DNA of 56,299 nt from an uncultured Marvinbryantia sp. (GCA_934394985.1 CAKRRF010000015.1:1-56299), one strand, 5' to 3'; positions 8,253 to 17,173 are shown, counted from the stretch's first letter. A program made the numbers and translations. Notes: generated from the letters alone by a model not told the origin.

Positions 8253-10283
8253 ATGGCATATTATGTAATTCCAAAATTTGAAGGAAAAATAGAAAATCAG
8301 AGATTAATCTGGGAAACAGCAGGAGAAATTGTCTATATTGAACCTTATGGGAAAGATGCAATTCGTTTTCGGAGTTCCAAAAGTCTTCATATAGATGAAG
8401 ATCTGAACTGGACACTTCTGGAACCGGAAGAAAATGTGGATTGTATAATCGAAATGAATGAGGAAATGGGAACTCTGATTAATGGAAAAATCAAAGTGAC
8501 CATAACAGGAGATGGATCGGTTACTTATTATAACACCGAGACAGGAAAAGTGCTCCTGGATGAATATTGGATTGATGGCCGTGTACATACAGCGCCGCTT
8601 CGCAGAGCACGTGAATACCGGGTGACGTCCGGGAATCAGTTTAAGATGAGTCTGTACTTTAAAGCAGACAGAAATGAGCATTTTTATGGTATGGGACAGG
8701 ATGCCAATGACTGTTTTGACCTAAAGGGTAGCACAATAGAATTGTGGCAGAAAAATGGAAAATGTACAATACCGTACACCTATTCTTCCAAAGGCTATGG
8801 ATTTATATGGAATAATCCGGCTATTGGACGTGCAGAGTTTGTAAATAACCATACCCTCTGGTATACAGAGTGCTCGAAGCAGATCGACTATATTGTAATT
8901 GCAGGAACATCTCCGGCAGATATCAATGAAAAATTTACAGCAATGATTGGTCGTGCACCAAAGTTCCCGGAATGGGCTGCTGGCTTCTGGCAGTGTAAAC
9001 TGAGATATGAGACACAAGAGGAATTGATGGAAGTGGCCAGAGAGTATAAGCGAAGAGGACTGCCGATTTCTGTGATCGTTATTGATTATTTTCACTGGAC
9101 CATGCAGGGGGAATGGAAGTTTGATCCGGTGAGATGGCCAAATCCGAAAGCAATGGTAGAAGAACTGGAAAGTATGGGAATCAAACTGATGGTATCCATC
9201 TGGCCAACCATAGATCCGAGAAGTGAGAACTATGGAGTGATGAGAGATCACAATTATCTGCTCAGAGGAGAAAAGGGTGTGGATGTGGTGTTTATGTTTT
9301 TTGGTCCACAGACCTATGTAGACTGTACTCATCCGGATGCACAGAAATTTTTCTGGAATCGGGCAAAAGAGAATTATTATGACTATGGAATCAAAATGTA
9401 CTGGCTGGATGAAGCGGAACCGGAAATGCGACCATATGATTATGATAATGTACGTATGTATCTTGGAAATGGTCAGGAAGTCAGCAATGCATACTGCGTA
9501 GGATATGCGAAGGCTTTTTATGATGGAATGAAGGAAGCCGGAGAAGAAGAGGTATGCAACCTGATCCGCTGTGCATGGCTGGGAAGTCAGAGGTATGGTG
9601 CTGTATTATGGTCAGGAGATATTGCATCTACTTTTGACAGTCTTCGGAAACAGATCAAAGCAGGACTGAATGTAGCGCTTTGCGGTATCAGCTGGTGGAC
9701 CACGGATATTGGAGGATTTATTAATGGTGATCCAGAGGATGAAGAATTCCGTGAGTTGATCGTCAGATGGTTCGAATTTGGAGTATTTTGTCCGGTATTT
9801 CGTCTGCATGGCTTCCGCCTGCCGTATCCAGAAAGAGATATTTTAAATCCGGATGGCTATTGCGGATCTGGTGGACCAAATGAAGTCTGGAGCTTTGGCG
9901 AAACAGCATATCAGATGATTACAAAATATATGTTTTTACGTGAAAGAATGATTCCGTATATTATGGAGCAGATGGAATATGCTTCTCAGACAGGTACACC
10001 AGTGATTCGACCGCTGTTTTTTGATTTCCCGGCGGACAAAAATTTGTATGAGATCGGGGATGAATATATGTTTGGACCAGATATTCTGGTAGCCCCGGTA
10101 GTGGAAAAAGGTTGTGAAAAAAGAAAAGTATACCTTCCGGAGGGAGCCACATGGATCGATGGTTGGACAAAGAAGGTCTATCAGGGTGGAGAAATGGCAG
10201 AAGTGGAGTCACCTCTTGGAAAAATACCGGTATTTTATAAAAATGGCAAAGATCTGCATTTGTTTGATCATTGGGAGGAATAG
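8253..10283 (+). CDS. Glycoside hydrolase family 31 (alpha-xylosidase-like), first copy
   Basis: A 676-residue enzyme without signal peptide, so it acts in the cytoplasm on imported glycosides. GH31 hallmarks in order: an N-terminal beta domain with YGMGQDANDCFDLKG; GYGFIWNNPAIGRAEF; the barrel start WAAGFWQCKLRYETQEEL; the nucleophile D386 in YWLDEAEPE; and the acid/base D456 in LWSGDIAST. SWWTTDIGGF and CPVFRLHGFR follow. The WLDEAEPE form resembles AxlA-like and YicI-like alpha-xylosidases rather than alpha-glucosidases with a WNDMNEP motif, so an alpha-xyloside or unusual alpha-glucoside is a fair guess. I saw no sulfoquinovose signature. It is followed 3 bp later by a second GH31. Confidence 0.88.
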   Translation: MAYYVIPKFEGKIENQRLIWETAGEIVYIEPYGKDAIRFRSSKSLHIDEDLNWTLLEPEENVDCIIEMNEEMGTLINGKIKVTITGDGSVTYYNTETGKVLLDEYWIDGRVHTAPLRRAREYRVTSGNQFKMSLYFKADRNEHFYGMGQDANDCFDLKGSTIELWQKNGKCTIPYTYSSKGYGFIWNNPAIGRAEFVNNHTLWYTECSKQIDYIVIAGTSPADINEKFTAMIGRAPKFPEWAAGFWQCKLRYETQEELMEVAREYKRRGLPISVIVIDYFHWTMQGEWKFDPVRWPNPKAMVEELESMGIKLMVSIWPTIDPRSENYGVMRDHNYLLRGEKGVDVVFMFFGPQTYVDCTHPDAQKFFWNRAKENYYDYGIKMYWLDEAEPEMRPYDYDNVRMYLGNGQEVSNAYCVGYAKAFYDGMKEAGEEEVCNLIRCAWLGSQRYGAVLWSGDIASTFDSLRKQIKAGLNVALCGISWWTTDIGGFINGDPEDEEFRELIVRWFEFGVFCPVFRLHGFRLPYPERDILNPDGYCGSGGPNEVWSFGETAYQMITKYMFLRERMIPYIMEQMEYASQTGTPVIRPLFFDFPADKNLYEIGDEYMFGPDILVAPVVEKGCEKRKVYLPEGATWIDGWTKKVYQGGEMAEVESPLGKIPVFYKNGKDLHLFDHWEE

Positions 10284-10286
10284 AAT

Positions 10287-12326
10287 ATGTTGTGGAAAGA
10301 AGAGATGGCCTTGATTCGCAGAAGCGATAAAGAGTTGCTTCGGATAGAGCCGTGGGGGAAGAATGGACTGAGAGTGCGTGCCACACAGTTAAATCGATTT
10401 CAAAATAATGAAATTGGAGCACTTTTGGAGACACGAGAGTACAGTACTGATGCAAAGATCAGCATTCAGGAAGATACGGCAATGATCAAAAATGGAAAGA
10501 TTTGCTGCAAAGTGCTCTGTACTGGAAAATTGAAGTTTTATAATCAAAAACAAGAATTATTAACAGAAGACTGTTATCGTAACAGATATGGAAAACAGGC
10601 ACCGGGGGAAGCAAACAGTGCGCTGGAATTCTTGCCGAGAATCTTTGTTCCACACAGAGGGACGGATAATTTTCAACTGACAGCAAGATTTGAGGCAAAA
10701 GATGGGGAAAAATTCTATGGAATGGGGCAGTATGCTTTCCCACATCTGGATCTGAAAGGCTGTGTGCTGGAATTGGCACAGAGAAACTCTCAGGTAACCA
10801 TCCCATTCCTGATGTCGAACCGGGGATATGGATTCCTTTGGAATAATCCAGCTATTGGAAAAGCGGCTTTTGGAAGAAATATGACAGAATGGACAGCAGA
10901 TTCCACGAAACAGTTGGATTACTGGATTTGCGCCGGAGATACCCCGGCAGAAATAGAGGAAGAATATGCGTCTGTGTCTGGCAAGGTACCAAAGATGCCA
11001 GAATATGCAACCGGTCTGTGGCAGAGTAAGTTACGCTATCGTACACAGGAGGAGCTGCTACAGGTGGCCAGGGAGTATAAAAAGAGAGATCTGCCGTTAT
11101 CTGTGATTGTCATTGACTTTTTCCACTGGACAGCTCAGGGAGACTGGAAGTTTGATCCAGAGTTTTGGCCAGATCCGGAAGGCATGGTAAAAGAACTGGA
11201 GGAATTGGGTATTAAGCTGATGATCTCTATCTGGCCAACGGTAGAGACAGGAAGCGAGAATTATGCCTATATGGAGGAAATGGGATATTTGATTCGGACG
11301 GAGGCAGGGCCACGTATAGGCATCAAGAATCAGGATACCTATTTTGATGCGACCAATCCAGATGCCAGAGAATTTGTATGGCAGAAGATGAAAGAACATT
11401 ATTATGACAAAGGAATTCATTTGTTCTGGCTGGATGAATGTGAACCGGAAGTAACGAAATATGAATATGATAATTACCGTTTTTGGCTTGGAAGTGACAA
11501 GGAGATTGGTAATCTGTATCCGAGAGAAAATTCCAGAATGGCATATGAGGGACGAAGACGGGAGGGCGAAGAGGAAATTGTAAGCCTTACCAGATGTGCC
11601 TGGGCAGGTTCTCAAAGATACGGTGCACTGGTGTGGACAGGAGATATCGCATCAAATTTTGAAAGTTTGAGAAATCAGGTGGCCAATGCTTTGAATATGG
11701 GAATTGCAGGGATGCCATGGTGGACCACGGATATTGGCGGATTCCATGAGGGAAATACAGAAGATCCGGTATTTCGGGAATGTTTGGTGCGTTGGTTCCA
11801 GTTTGCCACTTTTTGTCCGGTGCTGCGTATGCATGGATTCCGAGAACCTAAAGTGGTAGAAGCAGGACATCAGTTCAAAATGGGTGATGCAGGAAGCTGG
11901 AAATACACCAGTGGATCGCCAAATGAGCTGTGGTCCTTTGGGGATGAAGTCTATGAAATCTTAAAGTATTATTTGAGAATTCGAGAACAGATCCGACCAT
12001 ATGTGAATGAACTGATGGAAGAAGCGCATAACAAAGGGACGCCTCTTATGAGACCAATGTTCTATGATTATCCAGAGCAGAAAGAAATGTGGGATATCGA
12101 GGATCAGTATCTGTTTGGAGCAGATATAGTGGTAGCACCGGTGCTGTACAGTGGATGCAGCAGGAGGCAAATTTATTTGCCGGAAGGAGAATGGTGTGAC
12201 ATTCATACCGGTGAAGTATTGCAGGGAGGAAATACTTATGTGGTAGATGCTCCAATTCAGAAGATTCCGGTATTTGTGAGAAAAGAAAGATACCCAATGC
12301 TGACTTTAAAGAACATTCGAAATTAA
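10287..12326 (+). CDS. Glycoside hydrolase family 31 (alpha-xylosidase-like), second copy
   Basis: A 679-residue cytoplasmic GH31 enzyme, paralogous to the gene before it and of nearly the same length. The nucleophile is D383 in FWLDECEPE and the acid/base is D453 in VWTGDIASN. GMGQYAFPHLDLKG, YGFLWNNPAIGKAAF and PWWTTDIGGFHEG are also present. The ATG follows GGGAGGAATAGAAT at good spacing. The stretch after the acid/base (RMHGFREPKVVEAGHQF) differs from its neighbour (RLHGFRLPYPERDILN), so the two probably differ in aglycone or linkage preference. It is the last gene of the operon, ended by a terminator. Confidence 0.88.
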   Translation: MLWKEEMALIRRSDKELLRIEPWGKNGLRVRATQLNRFQNNEIGALLETREYSTDAKISIQEDTAMIKNGKICCKVLCTGKLKFYNQKQELLTEDCYRNRYGKQAPGEANSALEFLPRIFVPHRGTDNFQLTARFEAKDGEKFYGMGQYAFPHLDLKGCVLELAQRNSQVTIPFLMSNRGYGFLWNNPAIGKAAFGRNMTEWTADSTKQLDYWICAGDTPAEIEEEYASVSGKVPKMPEYATGLWQSKLRYRTQEELLQVAREYKKRDLPLSVIVIDFFHWTAQGDWKFDPEFWPDPEGMVKELEELGIKLMISIWPTVETGSENYAYMEEMGYLIRTEAGPRIGIKNQDTYFDATNPDAREFVWQKMKEHYYDKGIHLFWLDECEPEVTKYEYDNYRFWLGSDKEIGNLYPRENSRMAYEGRRREGEEEIVSLTRCAWAGSQRYGALVWTGDIASNFESLRNQVANALNMGIAGMPWWTTDIGGFHEGNTEDPVFRECLVRWFQFATFCPVLRMHGFREPKVVEAGHQFKMGDAGSWKYTSGSPNELWSFGDEVYEILKYYLRIREQIRPYVNELMEEAHNKGTPLMRPMFYDYPEQKEMWDIEDQYLFGADIVVAPVLYSGCSRRQIYLPEGEWCDIHTGEVLQGGNTYVVDAPIQKIPVFVRKERYPMLTLKNIRN

Positions 12327-12348
12327 GATTGCTGATAAAGAGTTTTAT

Positions 12349-12394
12349 GATGCCGAGAATCTCATTTTTAGTGAGTTCCCGGCATCGTTTTTAT
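12349..12394 (+). terminator. Terminator of the GH31 operon
   Basis: GATGCCG...CGGCATC forms an imperfect stem with a TTTTTAG loop, followed by GTTTTTA. It lies just after the second GH31 stop and 75 bp before the end of the convergent dhaR-like gene. Confidence 0.75.
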
Positions 12395-12460
12395 CACCTG
12401 ATCAATGTCGGCTTCTACATAGGATGATAAATGAATTTACAATTTATCCATATAGAAAAT

Positions 12461-14248
12461 TCATTTTTCTCTTAGCCGACGATAAAGGGTGGCAAGACTG
12501 ATGCCAAGTTTTTGTGCAACTAATTTTTTTCCACTAACAGTATTACCATATTCTGTAAGAAGATCGAGAATAGCCTGGTTTTCAATTTCCCGCAATGAGA
12601 TACTGGATGGACTGGAAATGTTATTGTGAACAGTTTTTGGAACCCCATGGTTTTTTACATTTTCGCGGATGTTAGAAGGCAAATCCTGAACTGTTAAAGC
12701 AATTGTTTTATTATTGTGGATAGATAACATATATTGAATGACGTTATCCATTTCATGGAGATTCCCAGACCATTCGTACTGTCTGAAGTATGTTGCAATT
12801 TTATTTTCAAACCCCAGTGATTTGGCCGTAAAATATTTTTCATATTTTTTCAAAAAATGATTAGCATATAGCATAATATCATTGCCTCGTTCGCGTAAAG
12901 GCGGCAATACAATAGGAACTCCACAGAGACAATAATAGAGTTCTTCCAGAAATTCATTTTTTGCAATTCGCTCTGGTAAAGAGACATCTGTAGCAGCAAT
13001 AATACGAATGTCAGAAAAAACTTTTCGTTTGCTTCCTTTTTTACAGAAATAGTGGTCCTTTATACAGGATAACAATTTAAACTGCACAGAAATCGGAAGC
13101 TGATCAATATGATTCAGAAAAAGTGTGCCAGAGTTAGCCATTTCAATAGCTCCCAGACTATGAGAATCAGGAAGATGCCCGGAGCGCTCAGAAGAACCGA
13201 AAATTTCCTCATCTATGGAATCTGCCGAAAATGCAACACAGTTTACAAAGATAAACGGATTCTTATTTCGATTGCCACTGCCATGTATTGCTTTTGCAAG
13301 CATTTCTTTTCCGGTACCATTTTCGCCAGAAATCAAGATATTTACAGGTTGAGTGGCAGCTTTTAGGGCAAGATTCCGAATAGACTGCATTTCTTTACTT
13401 TCACCCAGATAATCATTTAATTTTATTGTGTCTTCCAAAACAGACTGGGGAGAAACGCCAATACGAGAACCGAAGCTGTCAATTGTTTTGAAGTTAACAG
13501 TATATCCGATTAATTCGTCATTGTTATAAAAAAAACTGACAAAAATGCCATATTCTTTTTTTCGAATATAAATTCGCTCATAGACCGTATTCAACTTTTG
13601 CTGAAATAGACTGGAAAATGCCGGATCTGTGATCAGATCATTAATTTTAAAGTGTGATATATCAGATTCTGAAACATTTAAAATTCGCAGAGCCTGGGAA
13701 TTATAGTTACGGATAGAACCATCTTTAGAAATGTAAAGATAACCATTGGACAGCTGACTGATAGTCTGGTTCATAATTTGATTCTGAAATAAAGTATCTT
13801 CCAGTAATTTAGATTCCCTGGAAGCAATATCATATTCTTTTAGTTTTAACTCGATAATGGAACACATCTGCTCAATAAAAGAAAAAAGACGATAGCGGCT
13901 GTCGTTTATTTTTTTTGTTTGTTCATCTGAAAAACAGATGATACCCATAACGCCAACTACCTGTTCGTTATAAAAAATAGGGTAGTGAATATAACCCTTT
14001 TCATCACATTTTCCCTTACGTTCACAGTCATCACAGATAGAATCATAGCCAGGAGAAGTGCAGATATGAGGCAGACCGGTTTGCAGAATGGTTCTGACTA
14101 CACCACCTACAGGCGGAAGAGGCTGGATGACAGTACCTGCAATACGGTTGCAGTAGCGGTCAATAATCTGGGTGTCGATTTCGAGGGCAAGAGTAATGCC
14201 CTCAGCAATTTTCTGAATAAAGTCTTTAATTTCCAGCAATTCGATCAT
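12461..14248 (-). CDS. DhaR-like AAA+ regulator with degenerate sigma-54 motifs
   Basis: A regulator of about 595 residues: a GAF-like N-terminus with a cysteine cluster (C63, C72, C75, C81), a PAS domain (LSNGYLYISKDGSIRNYNSQALRIL), an AAA+ domain and a Fis-type HTH (VSGKKLVAQKLGISLATLYRRLREK). Walker A is intact (GENGTGKE, near 308). Walker B reads TLFLNHID instead of the usual LFLDEI, and the GAFTGA loop that contacts sigma-54 is replaced by SGHLPD. It therefore probably does not act on sigma-54 polymerase. E. coli DhaR is likewise a sigma-70 activator of dhaKLM. I chose ATG 14248, since the ATG at 14266 overlaps the GGGAGA ribosome site. It is divergent from dhaK. Confidence 0.85.
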   Translation of the reverse strand: MIELLEIKDFIQKIAEGITLALEIDTQIIDRYCNRIAGTVIQPLPPVGGVVRTILQTGLPHICTSPGYDSICDDCERKGKCDEKGYIHYPIFYNEQVVGVMGIICFSDEQTKKINDSRYRLFSFIEQMCSIIELKLKEYDIASRESKLLEDTLFQNQIMNQTISQLSNGYLYISKDGSIRNYNSQALRILNVSESDISHFKINDLITDPAFSSLFQQKLNTVYERIYIRKKEYGIFVSFFYNNDELIGYTVNFKTIDSFGSRIGVSPQSVLEDTIKLNDYLGESKEMQSIRNLALKAATQPVNILISGENGTGKEMLAKAIHGSGNRNKNPFIFVNCVAFSADSIDEEIFGSSERSGHLPDSHSLGAIEMANSGTLFLNHIDQLPISVQFKLLSCIKDHYFCKKGSKRKVFSDIRIIAATDVSLPERIAKNEFLEELYYCLCGVPIVLPPLRERGNDIMLYANHFLKKYEKYFTAKSLGFENKIATYFRQYEWSGNLHEMDNVIQYMLSIHNNKTIALTVQDLPSNIRENVKNHGVPKTVHNNISSPSSISLREIENQAILDLLTEYGNTVSGKKLVAQKLGISLATLYRRLREK

Positions 14249-14379
14249 CGTAAGTATGTCTCCCATCTAAAGAGAATATTGTTTTTGTTTGTTATTGTTA
14301 CAGATACGTATAACTACAGAATAGCATAAAAATAAAAAGGCAACAATAATTGTCTTGCAAGAGCCTGTAAATAAAGGGA

Positions 14380-14428
14380 TTTCTCAAAATGCGAAATAAC
14401 ATTGAAGATGGATTCGCATTTTGAGAAA
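14380..14428. promoter_or_regulatory. 16-bp perfect inverted repeat, probable DhaR-like operator
   Basis: TTTCTCAAAATGCGAA at 14380-14395 is repeated inverted at 14413-14428 with a 17-base spacer. The centres of the arms lie three helical turns apart. The right arm ends 9 bases before the -35 box of the dhaK promoter, the usual place for an activator dimer. Confidence 0.7.
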
Positions 14429-14437
14429 CAGGTTTTA

Positions 14438-14466
14438 TTGAAACAAATGAGTGACAAAAATATAAT
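14438..14466 (+). promoter_or_regulatory. Sigma-A promoter of dhaKL-TRAP operon
   Basis: TTGAAA and TATAAT are separated by exactly 17 bases, 50 bp before dhaK. No -24/-12 (GG/GC) sigma-54 promoter was found in the gap. Confidence 0.75.
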
Positions 14467-14516
14467 GATGGTATCAGGAACAACGAGTTACGTGCAAACA
14501 GAAAGGGGCACTAATT

Positions 14517-15512
14517 ATGAAAAAAATTTTGAATGAAATAGACGATATTGTACCAGAAATGCTGGATGGTATGATGCTGGCTTGTCCCAATTTAAAAGTC
14601 ATTCCGGATACGCAGGTAGTTGTGAGAAAGGATGCACCAGTAAAAGGAAAGGTGGGTCTGATATCCGGAGGCGGAAGTGGACATGAACCGGCACATGCCG
14701 GCTATATCGGAAAAGGAATGCTGGATGCAGCCTGTGCCGGAGCTTTATTTTCATCCCCATCTGTAGACCAGATGATGGAAGGCATTCGGACAGTAGATTC
14801 CGGAAAAGGTGTTTTGATTATTGCCAAGAACTATACCGGAGATAATCTGAACTTTGACATGGCAGCAGAGCTTTTGGAAGATGAAGGAATTCAAGTCGAA
14901 AAGGTAGTCGTAAAAGATGACATTGCCGTAGAAGAAAGCACAAATACAACAGGAAGAAGAGGCGTTGCCGGAACTGTTTTTGTACATAAAATAGCAGGTG
15001 CAAAAGCAGAGGCGGGGGCTGAGCTTCAGGAAGTAAAAAGATGCGCAGAAAAAGCCATTCAGAATGTCAGAACATTTGGTTTCGCATTTGGACCGTGTAT
15101 CATTCCAAGTGTAGGAAAACCTGGATTTACACTTGGAGAAAATGAAATAGAACTTGGTACAGGAATCCATGGAGAAGCCGGTATAAAGAGAATGGAGGTA
15201 CCAAAATCAAGAGAGCTGGCAGAAATTCTGATAAATGGAATTGAAAAAGATCTGAGTCTTGCAGAAGAAGATGAAGTAGCAGTACTGGTGAATGGATGCG
15301 GTGCCACACCGATGATGGAACTGTATATTTTAATGCATGATGTGGCAAATGTATTAAAAGGGAAGAAGATAAAACTTTACAGAAGCTTTGTTGGAAACTA
15401 TATGACATCTCTTGAAATGGCGGGAGCAGCAGTATCGGTCCTGAAGCTGGATGAAGAGTTAAAGGAACTTCTGGATGCAGAGGCAGATACACCAGGACTT
15501 CATGTAGAGTAA
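14517..15512 (+). CDS. dhaK: Dihydroxyacetone kinase substrate-binding subunit DhaK
   Basis: A 331-residue DhaK subunit that binds dihydroxyacetone covalently. The catalytic histidine is H218 in GTGIHGEAG, and H56 lies in GGGSGHEPAHAGY. KNYTGDNLNFDMA and KDDIAVEES are also intact. Length is normal for separate DhaK subunits. It needs DhaL, encoded 12 bp downstream. In the PTS version DhaL-ADP is recharged by DhaM, but no dhaM lies in this window, so either dhaM is elsewhere or this pair uses ATP. First gene of an operon running through the TRAP importer to a glycerate kinase. Related kinases act on erythrulose, so the triose substrate is likely but not certain. Confidence 0.9.
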   Translation: MKKILNEIDDIVPEMLDGMMLACPNLKVIPDTQVVVRKDAPVKGKVGLISGGGSGHEPAHAGYIGKGMLDAACAGALFSSPSVDQMMEGIRTVDSGKGVLIIAKNYTGDNLNFDMAAELLEDEGIQVEKVVVKDDIAVEESTNTTGRRGVAGTVFVHKIAGAKAEAGAELQEVKRCAEKAIQNVRTFGFAFGPCIIPSVGKPGFTLGENEIELGTGIHGEAGIKRMEVPKSRELAEILINGIEKDLSLAEEDEVAVLVNGCGATPMMELYILMHDVANVLKGKKIKLYRSFVGNYMTSLEMAGAAVSVLKLDEELKELLDAEADTPGLHVE

Positions 15513-15524
15513 AAGGGGAACAGG

Positions 15525-16160
15525 ATGATGGAGAATATGGTATATAGATGTCTGACAGAGGTGTGCGAAGAACTTCTGGCAAAGAAAGAAGAATTAAATG
15601 AGCTAGATGCGGTGATGGGAGATGGAGAACATGGCTCCAATATCGAAAGAACTTTTGGTCAGGTAAAACAGCAACTGCCAGAGATGGAAAGCTTAACCGA
15701 AGTGCAGATGATTGATAAAACCGGAGCCATTTTATTGGCAGCAGGTGGCGGAACAGCGACTACACTGATGGGATTTGCTTGCAAGAAGACAGCGATACTT
15801 CTGAAAAATGCTGAGAATCTGAATGAAAAAGAGCTGGCAGAAGTAATGAAAAAGGTGCAGGAAAGTATAAAGTCAAAATCCAAAGCAGAAGTGGGAGATA
15901 AAACCTTAATGGATGCCTATACACCAGCAGTAGAAGCGTTTGGCAAAGCAGCAGAGAATGGCGGGAACATAGAGCAATGCTTTGTAAAGGCAGCAGAAGC
16001 AGCAGGGAAAGGTGTGGAAGCAACCAAAGATATGATTGCAAAAAGAGGAAGAGGATATTATGTGGGAGAACGCGGATTAGGGGTCTGTGATCCGGGTGCC
16101 ACATCAGTAGCAACAATATTTCATGCAATAGCAAAAGTATTAACAGGAGGAGAAGCATAA
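15525..16160 (+). CDS. dhaL: DhaL-like nucleotide-binding subunit, divergent active site
   Basis: A 211-residue all-helical DhaL partner, which holds the Mg-nucleotide that phosphorylates the DhaK-bound substrate. Typical motifs are GDKTLMDAYTPAVEAF and RGRGYYVGERGLGVCDPGATS. Two positions differ from E. coli DhaL as I remember it. The third metal-binding aspartate is Glu (MGDGEHGSN against IGDADHG), and the GGASGPLFG loop is replaced by GGGTATTLMG. This suggests altered nucleotide handling or substrate. The start is ATG 15525, with AAAAGGGG upstream. The next gene begins 2 bp after its stop. Confidence 0.85.
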   Translation: MMENMVYRCLTEVCEELLAKKEELNELDAVMGDGEHGSNIERTFGQVKQQLPEMESLTEVQMIDKTGAILLAAGGGTATTLMGFACKKTAILLKNAENLNEKELAEVMKKVQESIKSKSKAEVGDKTLMDAYTPAVEAFGKAAENGGNIEQCFVKAAEAAGKGVEATKDMIAKRGRGYYVGERGLGVCDPGATSVATIFHAIAKVLTGGEA

Positions 16161-16162
16161 AC

Positions 16163-17173
16163 ATGGAAACAAGAGTTGTAGTAACCAGACAGCCAAATGA
16201 AGTAGTAGTGGAGAAGTATGATATCCATCCGGGGGATAATGAGGTATTAGTAAAGACTTTTATGGCCTCGATCTGTGGAACGGATAAGAATTACTCCGAA
16301 GGAAAAATGCCGAGGGAAGTGTTAGTGGAACAGGTCGCAGCCAACAATGAAGCACATCATGCCTATCCATTAAAAATGGGACATGAAGCAGCAGGAACGA
16401 TTGTAGAGGTTGGAAAAAATGTAACAGATTTTAAAGTTGGCGATCAGGTGATGTCATTTGGATGGTATAATACAATGGCTGACTACTTTGTAGCACCGGT
16501 AGTACATAATGGATATGGTGTAGTAAAGGTTCCGGAGGGAATGTCCATGGAAGCAGCATCACTTGGAGAACCTGCATCTTGTGCGATCTACGCAGGAATG
16601 CAGTCCGGAGTGGAACTGGGAGATGTGGTGGTTATTGTTGGAGCGGGATTTGCAGGACAGGTCATGATGCAGGTTGTAAAGAAGATGGGTGCTTATAAAG
16701 TAATCTGTGTGGATATCGTGGATGGAAAACTGGAACTTGCTAAGAAGATGGGTGCAGATATTGTGCTGAATCCAAATAAAGATGATGTGGTAAAAGCTGT
16801 TCTGGAAGCAACCAATAATCAGGGTGCAGATGTCTGCATTGAGGCAGCAGGAAATGATATAGCAATCCAGCTTTGTACAGATGTATTGAAGCATGGTGGA
16901 ATACTTGGATTATACAGCTGGGTATTAGAGCCATCTACATTATTTATTAACAGATGGCACAATGACGGCTTTGATATTCGTACTCTTGCCCTGATGCACA
17001 GAATTAAAATTGACAGACCATGGTGGATTGAGAAAACACTGCAGAATATTGCCAATGGAATGGTAAATATTGAACCACTTATTTCTCATGTATTCGACCT
17101 GGACGATGCAACAGAAGCATTCCGGGTAGCCTGCACAGATCCAATGGCCTGCAAGGTAATGCTAAAACCATAA
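16163..17173 (+). CDS. Zinc-type medium-chain alcohol/polyol dehydrogenase
   Basis: A 336-residue NAD(P)-dependent dehydrogenase of the MDR superfamily. Catalytic zinc ligands are C38 (SICGTD), H74-E75 (MGHEAAG) and E136 (GEPASCA). The Rossmann motif VGAGFAG is near 159-165, with the cofactor-binding acid in ICVDIVDGK. The four-cysteine structural zinc lobe, usual between residues 90 and 115, is absent. In operon with dhaKL, it may oxidise a polyol to a ketose that DhaK phosphorylates (glycerol to dihydroxyacetone is the simplest case, a tetritol to erythrulose is another). Known glycerol dehydrogenases of dha operons belong to a different, iron-type family, so this is a distinct solution. 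Confidence 0.85.
   Translation: METRVVVTRQPNEVVVEKYDIHPGDNEVLVKTFMASICGTDKNYSEGKMPREVLVEQVAANNEAHHAYPLKMGHEAAGTIVEVGKNVTDFKVGDQVMSFGWYNTMADYFVAPVVHNGYGVVKVPEGMSMEAASLGEPASCAIYAGMQSGVELGDVVVIVGAGFAGQVMMQVVKKMGAYKVICVDIVDGKLELAKKMGADIVLNPNKDDVVKAVLEATNNQGADVCIEAAGNDIAIQLCTDVLKHGGILGLYSWVLEPSTLFINRWHNDGFDIRTLALMHRIKIDRPWWIEKTLQNIANGMVNIEPLISHVFDLDDATEAFRVACTDPMACKVMLKP

Noticed and set aside
8253..12326. GH31 genes as sulfoquinovosidases of a sulfosugar pathway
   Set aside because: The active-site segments are alpha-xylosidase-like and no sulfo-sugar isomerase, transaldolase or sulfonate exporter lies nearby.
14429..14516. Sigma-54 promoter for dhaK
   Set aside because: No GG-N10-GC element was found, while TTGAAA-17-TATAAT is present and the regulator lacks GAFTGA.
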